Assembly (NCBI RefSeq): GCF_000981505.1
Contig: NZ_LN827929.1
Span: 1,292,429-1,356,428 of the forward strand
Length of the DNA stretch: 64,000 bases
From: Candidatus Methylopumilus planktonicus
GTDB lineage: Bacteria; Pseudomonadota; Gammaproteobacteria; Burkholderiales; Methylophilaceae
Direction of reading: 5' to 3'
The notes under the pieces: model-generated
Told to the model about the DNA's origin: nothing
Databases searched by the model: none
What the model saw: the letters and a program-made list of their open reading frames with translations, nothing else
Position numbers and translations under genes: made by a program
Shown here: piece by piece, positions 10,606 to 19,703 of the stretch
Numbering within the stretch: the first letter of the stretch is position 1
How the letters are laid out: each line of letters opens with the position of its first letter

Positions 10606-11028
10606 TGTCATATCACGATGCGGAATTTCAGCATCCAAATAGATATCGCTCATAACTTCAAATCCAAACTTCACATAAAAATCGATGGCGTTACATTGAG
10701 CACTGATATGGATGGCAGAGAGTTGATTGAGTTTCGCAGTCACAATCGACTTTTCTATTAAAGCGCTTCCAATGCCTTGGCCGCGATGCTCTTTTAATAC
10801 TGCCATGCGTCCTAATTGCATATGACTTTGAATCACAATGGCCCTCGCACATCCAATAGCCTCCTCATCTTTAAAAACTAAAAAGTGAATTGCTTTTTCA
10901 TCCATGCCATCCCACTCTAATTGAGGCGTCACTTTTTGTTCTTGAATAAATACTTTCTCACGAATATTCTTGAGTTGTGTATGGCCATCTATCCACTTTA
11001 CGATCTCAACTTTCAGATTATTTTTCAT
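10594..11028 (-). CDS. GNAT-family N-acetyltransferase (ElaA/YjcF-like)
   Basis: This 144-residue protein is a single GNAT domain. The acetyl-CoA loop reads RMAVLKEHRGQGIGSALIE, and the N-terminus IREKVFIQEQKVTPQLEWDG is typical of the ElaA/YjcF subgroup. The end has NAIDFYVKFGFEVMSD, where the second CoA-contact helix lies. The acceptor substrate is unknown. It is alone on the minus strand, convergent with mutY (12-bp overlap) and divergent from the DoxX gene. Confidence 0.85.
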   Translation of the reverse strand: MKNNLKVEIVKWIDGHTQLKNIREKVFIQEQKVTPQLEWDGMDEKAIHFLVFKDEEAIGCARAIVIQSHMQLGRMAVLKEHRGQGIGSALIEKSIVTAKLNQLSAIHISAQCNAIDFYVKFGFEVMSDIYLDAEIPHRDMTLEF

Positions 11029-11098
11029 AAGTGAAACGCTTGCATCTTGATACTGTTAGAGGCATGATGTGTTTACTATCTCTAATTTTAAGGATTGT

Positions 11099-11527
11099 AT
11101 GAATAAATTTTTACCTGCTATTGGGCGTGTATTTATTGCACAAATTTTTCTTGTATCCATTCTCATATCACTTAACGGCATTATGAATACGCCTGATGGT
11201 TATATTGCTTACCAAAATGGATTGATGAGTCATGGTCTTCCAGGTATTTTTGCACCGATCTCGGTCATTGTGCAACTCTTAGGTGGCTTTGCTCTTTTTG
11301 TGGGGTTTAAGACAAGACTTTCGGCACTTATATTAACCATTTATACATTCATCAATGCACTGTCTTATCTATATACCTCTACAATACTGCCTTCTCCTAT
11401 ATACCTCATTCCGCTCCAACAAGCTCTTCAGTACATAGCGATTACAGGCGGACTTATCATTTTAATGCAAAATCCAGTCACCACATTTGCACTTGATAAT
11501 GTAACAAAAACAAAAAAACGTAAATAA
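11099..11527 (+). CDS. DoxX-family membrane protein
   Basis: This 142-residue, four-helix membrane protein fits the DoxX/SURF4-like superfamily: AIGRVFIAQIFLVSILISLNG, GLPGIFAPISVIVQLLGGFALFVGF, and two later helices. The basic tail TKTKKRK should face the cytoplasm. Some DoxX proteins join quinone or thiol redox complexes, but the function here is unknown. The frame is open from 11069, but I place the start at 11099 because AAGGA lies 5 nt upstream and it begins the first helix. A strong hairpin follows the stop. Confidence 0.8.
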   Translation: MNKFLPAIGRVFIAQIFLVSILISLNGIMNTPDGYIAYQNGLMSHGLPGIFAPISVIVQLLGGFALFVGFKTRLSALILTIYTFINALSYLYTSTILPSPIYLIPLQQALQYIAITGGLIILMQNPVTTFALDNVTKTKKRK

Positions 11528-11540
11528 GTTTTTTAGCATT

Positions 11541-11569
11541 CATAAAAGCAGCCATCGGCTGCTTTTATG
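11541..11569. terminator. 13-bp hairpin after the DoxX gene
   Basis: A perfect 13-bp stem (CATAAAAGCAGCC / GGCTGCTTTTATG) with a 3-nt loop lies 14 bp after the DoxX stop. The T run is inside the 3' arm, as in many bidirectional terminators. It separates DoxX from the cytochrome gene. Confidence 0.7.
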
Positions 11570-11690
11570 TTGATCTAAGTCACATATTGTAATCAATCAT
11601 GGTTAGCATTAAAATAATTCATAAGAATACTCAATGCTTTTTAGTGAGTTAAAATGAAATTGATGTTTTACTAATTTTAAGGAATTCAAG

Positions 11691-12290
11691 ATGGCAACAG
11701 CATCCACAAAATATACAAAGACCGCAATCATTCTTCACTGGCTCATAGCAGTGGCTATTATTTTTATGTTTATATTAGCTTGGTTTATGACAGACCTTCC
11801 CAAAGAAGCTCCTAAGTCTGCGAGCTTTGATCTCTTCAATTTAGGATTTTATACTTGGCATCTAAATGAAGAAGCTTCACCAAGAAGTTTTTATTTCAAT
11901 CTCCATAAATCTGTTGGTGTTACTCTTTTAGGATTAATTTTGTTTCGAGTTTTTTGGCGCCTGACGCACCCTGCACCTGCACTTTTAAAATCAATGAAAG
12001 TATGGGAAAAAAAATTAGCCAAAGGGTCGCACCATGCTTTCTATCTCGCGATGGTTCTTCTTCCTCTCTCTGGGGTCATAATGGCAACGTATAGTAAATA
12101 CGGAATTAAATGGTTTGGAATCCCCATGATAGAAGGGCTAGGCAATGACGAAATGAGAGAAGTTTTCAAAATGATACATGATTATATGGGCTATATTATG
12201 CTCGCTTTATTTGCTCTCCATCTTCTTGGTGTAATCAAGCATACTTTTATTAATAAAGATGGTGTTCTAAAACGTATGACCTTTAAATAA
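11691..12290 (+). CDS. cybB: Cytochrome b561 (CybB family)
   Basis: This 199-residue, four-helix di-heme inner-membrane protein belongs to the prokaryotic b561 family. E. coli CybB oxidises superoxide and passes electrons to quinone. The candidate heme ligands are His16, His72, His163 and His177. The last pair has the same 14-residue spacing as the known CybB ligands. There is an insertion of about 30 residues between helices 1 and 2 compared with E. coli. An AAGGA ribosome site precedes the ATG. It is followed by a 122-bp gap with no clear gene. Confidence 0.88.
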   Translation: MATASTKYTKTAIILHWLIAVAIIFMFILAWFMTDLPKEAPKSASFDLFNLGFYTWHLNEEASPRSFYFNLHKSVGVTLLGLILFRVFWRLTHPAPALLKSMKVWEKKLAKGSHHAFYLAMVLLPLSGVIMATYSKYGIKWFGIPMIEGLGNDEMREVFKMIHDYMGYIMLALFALHLLGVIKHTFINKDGVLKRMTFK

Positions 12291-12412
12291 ACTCTTGTGA
12301 ATTTTATATATAAGCCAATAGTTAAATCATATTTCCAGCATGTTCGATCAAAATACGATGGTTTGGATTCCTAAAAATAGTATCCCAGAATTGCTGCTTC
12401 TCAAATAAATAT

Positions 12413-13636
12413 TTACTGATACCTTAAAGCTTCGATTGGGTGAAGCTTGGCGGCCTTACTTGCTGGATAATAACCAAAGAAGACACCCACACTCGTAGCC
12501 ACTGAAAAAGCTAATACGATGGATTGCATTGAAATTAAAATTTCAGCGCCCACCATTTTTTTTACAAGCATTGCGCCACCTAATCCAAGCGCGACCCCAA
12601 TCACGCAACCTACAATAGAAATCACACACGCCTCTAAGAGAAACTGAAGCAGAATATCTTTTTCACGCGCGCCTATCGCCATACGAATACCAATTTCACG
12701 AGTGCGCTCGGTGACCGATACCAACATGATATTCATAATACCGATACCACCTACAAGAAGTGAGATAGAAGCAATGGCTCCCAATAGCATCGACATCGTT
12801 TTTGCGGTTTCACTTGCAGTTTTGGCCATAGCCGTTAAATTTCTCACTGAAAAATCACTTTCCGCATTTTCACGAATATTATGTCGCTGACGAATCAAAT
12901 CATTAATCGCATCTTCAGCAACTTCCATATATTTTTCTGATTTGGCTTGCGCCATGATCATGCGCACACTTCCTGGAATTTGATTACCAAATAATTTTCT
13001 CTGCGCTGTTGTGATGGGGACGATAATGGTATCGTCCTGATCTCGGCCATCAAAGCTTTGTCCTTTGCTTTCTAATACACCCAAAATTGTAAATGGGTTT
13101 TTTTTGATGCGAATCGTTTTGCCGATAGGGTCTATATCATCACCAAATAAATTTTCGGCAACTGTTTTTCCAATGAGAGCCACACGGTTTGCAGAGCGTA
13201 CATCAGCATCTGAAAATAATTCGCCGCTATCGACATTCCATCCGCGAATGGAAAAGTAGGTAGGGGAAGTGCCAATAATCGATGTATTCCAATTGTTCCC
13301 TGAAAAAATGATTTGTGCATTGCCGGTACTTATCGGAGCAATGACTGCAATATCTTCCAAGTCCCCAACAGCATTCGCATCATTTATATTGAGCGCTGAA
13401 GAATTACCTGACCCACTTCTCAAGCCTGAGGCGCTTGAAGAGCCCGATAAAATTACGAATAGATTACTACCCATCGAATCAATCGATCTTTTAATAGATT
13501 GTTGGGCGCCTTCCCCGATGGCCATCATCAATATCACAGCGCCTACACCAATGACCATACCTAACATAGTTAAGAATGTGCGAAGACGATTTGCACTCAT
13601 AGCATGCCAGGCTTCACTCAACATGGAAAAAAACAT
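12413..13636 (-). CDS. MacB-like ABC transporter permease (FtsX/MacB_PCD type)
   Basis: This 407-residue permease has one N-terminal helix (AMSANRLRTFLTMLGMVIGVGAVIL), a large periplasmic domain (about 45-270), and three C-terminal helices. These include the FtsX-family stretch SVTERTREIGIRMAIGA. It matches the membrane half of MacB, which uses ATP on the cytoplasmic side to push substrates through a MacA-TolC conduit. In E. coli MacB the ATPase and permease are one chain. Here the ATPase is the preceding gene, stop and start being adjacent. Substrate could be a macrolide, peptide, lipid or siderophore. Confidence 0.9.
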   Translation of the reverse strand: MFFSMLSEAWHAMSANRLRTFLTMLGMVIGVGAVILMMAIGEGAQQSIKRSIDSMGSNLFVILSGSSSASGLRSGSGNSSALNINDANAVGDLEDIAVIAPISTGNAQIIFSGNNWNTSIIGTSPTYFSIRGWNVDSGELFSDADVRSANRVALIGKTVAENLFGDDIDPIGKTIRIKKNPFTILGVLESKGQSFDGRDQDDTIIVPITTAQRKLFGNQIPGSVRMIMAQAKSEKYMEVAEDAINDLIRQRHNIRENAESDFSVRNLTAMAKTASETAKTMSMLLGAIASISLLVGGIGIMNIMLVSVTERTREIGIRMAIGAREKDILLQFLLEACVISIVGCVIGVALGLGGAMLVKKMVGAEILISMQSIVLAFSVATSVGVFFGYYPASKAAKLHPIEALRYQ

Positions 13637-14344
13637 TTAAGCCTCTACCTTTTCTTTTGTATTACGGGAATCTTCCACAATTTTTCCATCTAAGAAACGC
13701 ACTTGTCGGCTCGTGTGATCTGCAATATCGTTTTCATGAGTGACAATAATAATGGTGTTTCCAATTTGATTAAGCTCATCAAATATTTTCATAATTTCAC
13801 CGCTCGTTTTACTATCTAAATTACCTGTAGGTTCATCGGCTAAAATAATGCGCGGTTGATTAACAAGAGCTCTTGCAATAGCAACTCGCTGCTGCTGTCC
13901 TCCTGAAATTTGACTCGGCTTGGAATCAAAATAATTACCTAATCCCATTCTTTCTAAAATATTTTTAGCTATCTTTGTTCTTAATTCTTTTTGATCTTCA
14001 GCATAAACTAATGGTAATGATACATTTTCAACTAAGGTTGATCGCGCAAGTAAATTAAACCCCTGAAAAACAAACCCAATGGTTTTGTTACGAAGTTTTG
14101 CTAGCTCATTACTACTTAAAGATTTAACGGAATGACCATCGAGCATGTATTCACCTTTGGTAGGGCGATCTAGACAGCCTAAGATATTCATGAAAGTCGA
14201 TTTACCTGAGCCTGAAGGGCCCATGATTGCAACATATTCGCCATCATCAATCGTTAGATTCACATCTTTGAGAACAGGAAAAACGCCTGCAGCAGTATCG
14301 TAATCTTTATAAAGACCTTGAATCTCAATGACTTTTTTTGTCAT
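13637..14344 (-). CDS. MacB/LolD-type ABC transporter ATPase
   Basis: This 235-residue ATPase powers the neighbouring permease. Walker A is GPSGSGKST (42-50), the Q-loop is FVFQGFNLL, the signature is ISGGQQQR (146-153), and Walker B ends LADE (168-171) followed by PTGNLDS. This is the MacB/LolD subgroup of ABC ATPases. Its stop is directly followed by the permease start, and its own start lies 3 bp after the adaptor gene, so the efflux genes form one tightly coupled unit. Confidence 0.93.
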   Translation of the reverse strand: MTKKVIEIQGLYKDYDTAAGVFPVLKDVNLTIDDGEYVAIMGPSGSGKSTFMNILGCLDRPTKGEYMLDGHSVKSLSSNELAKLRNKTIGFVFQGFNLLARSTLVENVSLPLVYAEDQKELRTKIAKNILERMGLGNYFDSKPSQISGGQQQRVAIARALVNQPRIILADEPTGNLDSKTSGEIMKIFDELNQIGNTIIIVTHENDIADHTSRQVRFLDGKIVEDSRNTKEKVEA

Positions 14345-14347
14345 AGA

Positions 14348-15550
14348 TTAAAAGACTCGTGGCGGACGACTCGGGCCTTGTGCATTTGAACCGCCCGGTT
14401 TTTGATCTGTTGACATGTCAGCCGTAATCACAAATTCATTCGGCTTAATATCTGAAGACACTATCTCAGTAAATTTGCCATTCGTAATGCTTGTTTTAAC
14501 CCTAATCATTTCAGGCTTGTTGTTTCTTAAGACATAAACTTTGCCAGAACCTAAACCGTCGTTGTTTGTTTTAGCTTTATTGTCATCTGGTTTTTTATCT
14601 TTCTTCATGGCTAATTTCATTTCTTCATTTTTAGGTCGATAACGTAAAGCTGCGTTAGGTACCAACAAAACATTGTCATGTTTTGCAAAATTAATATTCA
14701 CGTACGCTGTCATGCCTGGTAATAAAAGTTGATCTGGATTATCCACTGAAATCACGACGTCATAAGTCACAACATTCGCTGTATTTGTTGGATTGAGTCT
14801 AATTTGTTTAACCATACCTTCAAAATTTTGATTAGGAAATGCATCTACATTAAATTTAGCTGTTTGGCCGACTCGAATACGGCCAATATCTGCTTCTGCA
14901 TAACTTGTATCGATTTGCATCTTGGATAAGTCTTGCGCAATTTTAAACAAGGTCGGTGTTTGTAAGCTTGCTGCCACCGTTTGACCGACATCCACCACAC
15001 GGTCCACAACAACGCCTGCCACAGGTGACTTAATAATGGAATAGCCATAATTCGTTTGATCACGTTTGAGTTGTGCTTTGGTCGTACTTAATTGCGCTTC
15101 GGCAGATTTTAAAGCTTGAATCGCTTGATCAAGCTCTTGTTTAGATACATATTCTTGTTGTAATAAGTTTCGCATTCTTGCTTCATTCGCTTTGGCTAAT
15201 TCGAGCGAAGCTTCATTATTTTTTACATTACCTAGCGATTGTGCAATTTGTGCTTTAAATAATTCATCTTCAAGCTCTAAAAGGATTTGGCCTTTTTTTA
15301 CCTGATCGTTATAGTCCGCGTAGATTTTTTTAACACGACCTGAAACTTGGGTACCCACATTCACAAGCGTCACAGGATTGATCGTACCATTCGCTGTCAC
15401 ATTTTGTTCAATATCGCCCATCGTGACTGGCTGGAGTCGATATAAATCTTCAGGTTTCTTTTTATTCGAGAGTTGATACACATAATAAGCACCAAATAGA
15501 AAAGCTAAAATTAAAGCAATATTAATTAAATGAGTGGCTAACTTTTTCAT
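14348..15550 (-). CDS. MacA-like periplasmic adaptor (membrane fusion protein)
   Basis: This 400-residue adaptor has a single N-terminal inner-membrane helix (IALILAFLFGAYYVYQL). A lipoyl half (VNVGTQVSGRVKKIYADYND) comes next, then an alpha-helical hairpin (about 95-170) and the second lipoyl half (IIKSPVAGVVVDRVVDVGQTV). Beta-barrel and membrane-proximal domains follow. Such proteins join a MacB-type transporter to a TolC channel. A Lys/Asp-rich insertion around 315-335 (KKDKKPDDNKAK) and a Pro/Gly-rich tail are unusual and probably flexible. It is 8 bp downstream of the TolC-family gene. Confidence 0.92.
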   Translation of the reverse strand: MKKLATHLINIALILAFLFGAYYVYQLSNKKKPEDLYRLQPVTMGDIEQNVTANGTINPVTLVNVGTQVSGRVKKIYADYNDQVKKGQILLELEDELFKAQIAQSLGNVKNNEASLELAKANEARMRNLLQQEYVSKQELDQAIQALKSAEAQLSTTKAQLKRDQTNYGYSIIKSPVAGVVVDRVVDVGQTVAASLQTPTLFKIAQDLSKMQIDTSYAEADIGRIRVGQTAKFNVDAFPNQNFEGMVKQIRLNPTNTANVVTYDVVISVDNPDQLLLPGMTAYVNINFAKHDNVLLVPNAALRYRPKNEEMKLAMKKDKKPDDNKAKTNNDGLGSGKVYVLRNNKPEMIRVKTSITNGKFTEIVSSDIKPNEFVITADMSTDQKPGGSNAQGPSRPPRVF

Positions 15551-15558
15551 ATATTTTA

Positions 15559-16965
15559 TTATCTTTTCTTTTCAGGCAATTTTTGAATCATTGCATTATC
15601 AAGGACGCCTATCGATTGAGCAAGAGTTGTTCTTGCAATATTCCAATTTAAAACCGATTGTATTTTTTGTTGTTTTGCATTGGCTAAAGCGCTTTGTGCA
15701 TTGAGCGTATCAATGATATTTCCAACGCCTTCTTTGTAACGTCCTAATGCTACGCGCGAAGATTCTTCAGCACTCAAAAGTAAGACATTAGACGCAGTAA
15801 TCGATTCATTTGCTGTCTTTAAATTTTGATAAGCCGTCCATACATCAAGGGATACTTGAAGTTTTAGCTGGTCTCTTTTTGAAGCATTCAGTTCTGCAGT
15901 GGCTTCAGCTGAACGAATAAGATAAGTAGGTTTATATCCTTCAAAAAGAGGAATACTTAAAAAAATGCCGAGTTGCGAAGTATTTTGAGAGGTTTGTCCT
16001 AATAGATTTTCATCATATTGATTGGAAGCGTCAATCCTAACTTTAGGCTTAGCATCTGCTTTGACGGACTCAATTTTAGCTAATGAAGCCTTTAATTGTG
16101 CTTCACTAGCCATTAAGTCAGGTCTTTGGAGCCTTGCCTGCTCAATTAAAGCATCAATATCTTGATCTATTAATTCAGGAATATCATCAAGCTTGCTGTC
16201 AGCAATTTGAAAATTAATATTTGCAGGCGCTCCCATGACGTTAGCAAGATTTCCATAAGCCACTTTCAATGTGCCTTCGTTTCTGAGTTTAGTAAGTGTG
16301 GCATTGGCAAATGAGGTTTGCGCTTGAAGTTTGTCTGCAGGGGTTGCAATGCCCGCAATATACTTAGCCTCTGCTGATTTAAAACTTTCTTGAGAAAGAC
16401 GCTCAGTCTCAATCGACGCATTGAGAATTGCTCGACTTGCATGAACTTGATAAAAGCCATTCACTGCAGCTAATAGCACAGTTTGGACTGTTGCATTTTG
16501 AGTGGCACTTGCTGCCCTTAAAAGCTGATTGGCATTTTCAAAATTAGCATCGCGACTGCCGAAATCATACAAAAGATAAGATGCAACAATTCTGTTTGTA
16601 GCATTCGAATAGTTTGTTGTCCGATTTTTATTTTCTGTTACTGACAAAGTGTCTGTCACTGATGGAAAGAATAGTGATCGCGCTACGCCAACTTGAGCTG
16701 ATTGAACTTTAGCGTTTGCATAAACTTCTCTTGTTTGAGGGTTACGACAAAGGGCCGCTTCGGTGACTTCGACCAAAGATAAAGGTTTGTCATAAGACTT
16801 CTGACTGCATGGGTCGCTTACTGACGGGTCGATATACCCTTGGGGAATAAGTTGAATATTCTCTTCTTTTAAATCTTTATCTGAATACCATATTGATTCA
16901 AGCGCGAAGGCTGGAATAAGGGTCCCTAATAAAGAAAAGGTAAGAAAAAAACGAGAAAAATTCAA
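15559..16965 (-). CDS. TolC-family outer membrane channel (first gene of the MacAB-type operon)
   Basis: This 468-residue protein is an outer membrane efflux channel with two TolC repeats rich in Ala/Asn/Gln helices. It follows a signal peptide ending near FALES. It should complete the pump with the adaptor and ABC genes downstream. The start is TTG at 16965 (LNFSRFFLTF): there is no in-frame ATG or GTG upstream before a stop, and the signal peptide begins here. No strong ribosome site is visible, only AAAGAT upstream, which suggests modest translation. Confidence 0.9.
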   Translation of the reverse strand: MNFSRFFLTFSLLGTLIPAFALESIWYSDKDLKEENIQLIPQGYIDPSVSDPCSQKSYDKPLSLVEVTEAALCRNPQTREVYANAKVQSAQVGVARSLFFPSVTDTLSVTENKNRTTNYSNATNRIVASYLLYDFGSRDANFENANQLLRAASATQNATVQTVLLAAVNGFYQVHASRAILNASIETERLSQESFKSAEAKYIAGIATPADKLQAQTSFANATLTKLRNEGTLKVAYGNLANVMGAPANINFQIADSKLDDIPELIDQDIDALIEQARLQRPDLMASEAQLKASLAKIESVKADAKPKVRIDASNQYDENLLGQTSQNTSQLGIFLSIPLFEGYKPTYLIRSAEATAELNASKRDQLKLQVSLDVWTAYQNLKTANESITASNVLLLSAEESSRVALGRYKEGVGNIIDTLNAQSALANAKQQKIQSVLNWNIARTTLAQSIGVLDNAMIQKLPEKKR

Positions 16966-17308
16966 ATGTAAAAATCTTTATAAAAAACAGCTTGTTAAGT
17001 GCCTCATAATGGACAAAATTTTATCATGAGAGCACGTTGGGTAGACTAGGTTCAAGCCTATTTAATTCAAAAAATAAGGGAAAATTATTTGGCTAAACTT
17101 AAATAGCGGTCTTGCGTAATTAAGTCGATTCACAATGACGTACAATTCGATACAATTATTATAGCCGACAAGACAAAAAAGGCACCCGTTTTTATATCTA
17201 TTTTGATGCGATTGTATCAAAATAATCACGCTTAAATCTCTGATTTTTATAATAGTTTTAGTATTCAGATTTTATAAAAAATTACGCTTAATACAGTATA
17301 ATTTACCT
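16966..17308. other. 343-bp divergent intergenic region between two efflux operons
   Basis: No gene on either strand. It is AT-rich and carries promoters for both pumps. GATACAA near 17150 and TTGTATC near 17213 form a spaced inverted pair that could be an operator. TAGG-TTCAAG-CCTA near 17050 is a small hairpin. No regulator gene is adjacent to either pump. Confidence 0.6.
17297..17302 (+). promoter_or_regulatory. TATAAT box directly before the czcC-like start codon
   Basis: A perfect TATAAT ends only 6 bp before the ATG at 17309. If used, transcription starts at or within a base of the start codon. The -35 region is poor (TTTATA at 17271). No ribosome site precedes the ATG. Confidence 0.5.
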
Positions 17309-18556
17309 ATGCGCTCTTACCTTTTTTTAGTCATTTGGGGATTCATTTGCTTGAATTCCACTGCCTCACAAGCGATTGGCGCACCTCAATTTTCTTTAGA
17401 GCAATTATTGCAACTTGCTGCACAAGAAAATCCCATCATGAATATATTAAAAGCACAGGAAGATGCTGCACGCTCATCAATTAAAACAGCAGAGTCTTTT
17501 TTAAATCCTGAAATTGAAGCAGGATCAGGCCCCAGCAAAGACAGAATTACATCGCAAGACAGAAAAGATAATTGGGGCGTTACAATTTCCCAGCCACTTG
17601 AATTTCCTAATGTAAGAAGTGCAAGACGCGCAATTGCGGAATCTAAACTGCAATATTCAGAATCTAGTTCGTTGGCTACTAAAGTAAATTTGAATTTACA
17701 AATTAAAAAACGTTTTTATAATGTCATTCAAAATCAAGAAATATTAAGAATTGCAGAAAATGATCGAGATTCTTTACGTGATATTCGTGGACGCGTAGCG
17801 CTTAAAGTAGATGTGGGAGACTCGCCTCGTTATGAACTTATTAAAGCTGACACTGAACTCATTTCGGCAGAGCGAGATGCACAAGCTGCTAAATTAAAAA
17901 TTTATGAAAGTAAGCTTTACTTAAAAGGGCTTGTTGGGAAATCGATTCCCGATGAATTCGATGTGATTGGTATCATGCCTGACTCAAGCATCAAACTTGA
18001 TATCAATCAAATACGTAATGAAATTAACAATAGCCCTAGAATAAAGCAAATTAAAGCCGCTTCTGAAGTGGCGGAAAATCGTTTACGTCTGGAAGAAAAA
18101 TTAGTCACCCCTGGCGTCACTTTAAAAGCAGGCGTTAATCAGGATCCTGATTTAACAAGTTATCGCTTTGGATTAAGTATCCCTTTACCTTTATGGAATC
18201 AAAGACAAGGACAAATAGGTGAAGCGAGTGCTAACTTTCAAGAAGTTCAAGCGCAATTGAGCGATCAAGAACTTACCTTAACCCGCGATGTTGAATCTGC
18301 TTATCAAAGATATTTAATTGCACAACAACAAGTAACTATCTTTGAATCAAGTTTACTTAATCAAGCTGAATCTGTATTAAAAGTAGTGGAGGCGGCTTAC
18401 CGATATGGTGAGAGAGGTATTCTAGAATATCTTGATGCACAACGCACTTTCCGACTTGTTAAAAAAGATTATTTAACGGCACGTCATGATTATGTTGTAG
18501 CTATTTTAGACATTGAACAATTACTTGGTATTGAACTCATGAGGAATCAAATCTAA
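17309..18556 (+). CDS. TolC-family outer membrane protein of a CzcC/CusC-like metal pump
   Basis: This 415-residue outer membrane channel has a signal peptide (MRSYLFLVIWGFICLNSTASQA). Two outer membrane efflux repeats follow, with the typical PEIEAGSG and LPLWNQRQGQI segments. It would provide the exit duct for the CzcB/CzcA-like proteins encoded next. The start is fixed by the signal peptide and sits right behind a -10 box. Its stop overlaps the start of the adaptor gene (TAATG). Confidence 0.9.
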   Translation: MRSYLFLVIWGFICLNSTASQAIGAPQFSLEQLLQLAAQENPIMNILKAQEDAARSSIKTAESFLNPEIEAGSGPSKDRITSQDRKDNWGVTISQPLEFPNVRSARRAIAESKLQYSESSSLATKVNLNLQIKKRFYNVIQNQEILRIAENDRDSLRDIRGRVALKVDVGDSPRYELIKADTELISAERDAQAAKLKIYESKLYLKGLVGKSIPDEFDVIGIMPDSSIKLDINQIRNEINNSPRIKQIKAASEVAENRLRLEEKLVTPGVTLKAGVNQDPDLTSYRFGLSIPLPLWNQRQGQIGEASANFQEVQAQLSDQELTLTRDVESAYQRYLIAQQQVTIFESSLLNQAESVLKVVEAAYRYGERGILEYLDAQRTFRLVKKDYLTARHDYVVAILDIEQLLGIELMRNQI

Positions 18557-19701
18557 TGAAAAAGTGTTTATTTTATTTATTGCTCATTTTATCTCTGCTG
18601 ACGGTTGGGCTTGTTGGCTGCTCAAAAAAACAAGAAGTTGCAAAAGAAGAGAAGAAAGACCCGCTCGAAATAGTTATTACGCCTATCATTCAAAGCCAAA
18701 TCAAAATTGATAAAGCAGATAAGGCTGAAATTAGTGAAGCAGTGAATGTGCCCGGTCGTATCGAAGTTCAACAAAATCGACTCGCTAAGATTGGCTCTCC
18801 TGTGACCGGACGCGTCAGTGAAATTCAGGTGTCTTTAGGGCAAATTGTCAAAGCAGGTCAAATTCTAGCCAAAGTAAATAGCGTTGAACTCACCCAAACA
18901 CAATTGATTTTCATTAAAGCTAAGCAACAAATTGGCCTTAAAACAAAAGCAGTGGTTCGCGCAAAACTTTTATTTGAAGCTGATGTGATCAGTAAAGCTG
19001 AAATGCAACGCATTGAAGCTGAACTTGATTCAGTCACAGCGGAATTTGATGCCACAGAAGATCAATTAGAAATTTTAGGCATGACAAAAGCTGCTATTCA
19101 AAAACTATCGAACTCTAGCACTGTTAATTCTTATAGTGATGTCACAAGTCGCATTGCAGGTATTGTGATCTCTAAACATGTCAATATTGGTCAAGTAGTT
19201 CAGCCTGCGGATGAACTTTTTTCTGTGGCAGACTTAAATCATCTTTGGGCGGTGGCTGAAGTGCCAGAGCAACAAGTGGCTTTTATTCAAAAAGATCAAG
19301 AAGTGGCCATCGACATTCCGGCGCTTGATGATACACGCGTCAAAGGGAAAATTATTTATGTAGGTGATATTGTCAACCCAGAAACAAGAACCGTATTAAT
19401 CAGAACTGAGATAGATAACTCAAATCAAATGTTAAAACCGGATATGTTGATTACCGTAACCGTGCAATCTAAAAAAATATCGAAACTTGCCGTTCCATCC
19501 TCAGCCGTTGTCCGAGAAAATGATCGTAGTTATGTTTTTGCGCAAATAGGTCCTAATAAATTCCGTCTAAGAGAAATTGAAATTGGTTCTCGTGATGGCA
19601 ACATGATCAGCGTCTTAAGCGGTATTACCATCGGAGAAACTATTGTGGTGGACGGTGCATTCCATCTTAATAATGAGCGCAAAAAGAAAGAACTTGAATA
19701 A
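18556..19701 (+). CDS. CzcB/CusB-like periplasmic adaptor lipoprotein
   Basis: This 381-residue adaptor begins with a lipoprotein signal (LVGC, lipidated Cys22), so it is anchored to the membrane by lipid. Domains in order are: lipoyl half (IGSPVTGRVSEIQVSLGQIVKAGQ), a short helical hairpin, second half (DVTSRIAGIVISKHVNIGQVV), and a beta-barrel with AIDIPALDDTRVKGKI. It links the RND pump to the outer membrane channel. No Met- or His-rich N-terminal metal-binding tail is visible, unlike CusB or CzcB of some species. Confidence 0.9.
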   Translation: MKKCLFYLLLILSLLTVGLVGCSKKQEVAKEEKKDPLEIVITPIIQSQIKIDKADKAEISEAVNVPGRIEVQQNRLAKIGSPVTGRVSEIQVSLGQIVKAGQILAKVNSVELTQTQLIFIKAKQQIGLKTKAVVRAKLLFEADVISKAEMQRIEAELDSVTAEFDATEDQLEILGMTKAAIQKLSNSSTVNSYSDVTSRIAGIVISKHVNIGQVVQPADELFSVADLNHLWAVAEVPEQQVAFIQKDQEVAIDIPALDDTRVKGKIIYVGDIVNPETRTVLIRTEIDNSNQMLKPDMLITVTVQSKKISKLAVPSSAVVRENDRSYVFAQIGPNKFRLREIEIGSRDGNMISVLSGITIGETIVVDGAFHLNNERKKKELE

Positions 19702-19703
19702 AG

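Noticed and set aside
12340..12408. 22-codon ORF after the cytochrome b561 gene (MFDQNTMVWIPKNSIPELLL)
   Set aside because: Too short, no ribosome site, and no recognisable family; it could be a remnant but cannot be supported.
17020..17076. tRNA-like fragment (AGAGCAC... GGTTCAAGCC)
   Set aside because: A T-arm-like sequence is present, but there is no matching acceptor stem or anticodon arm; the arms do not pair over five bases.
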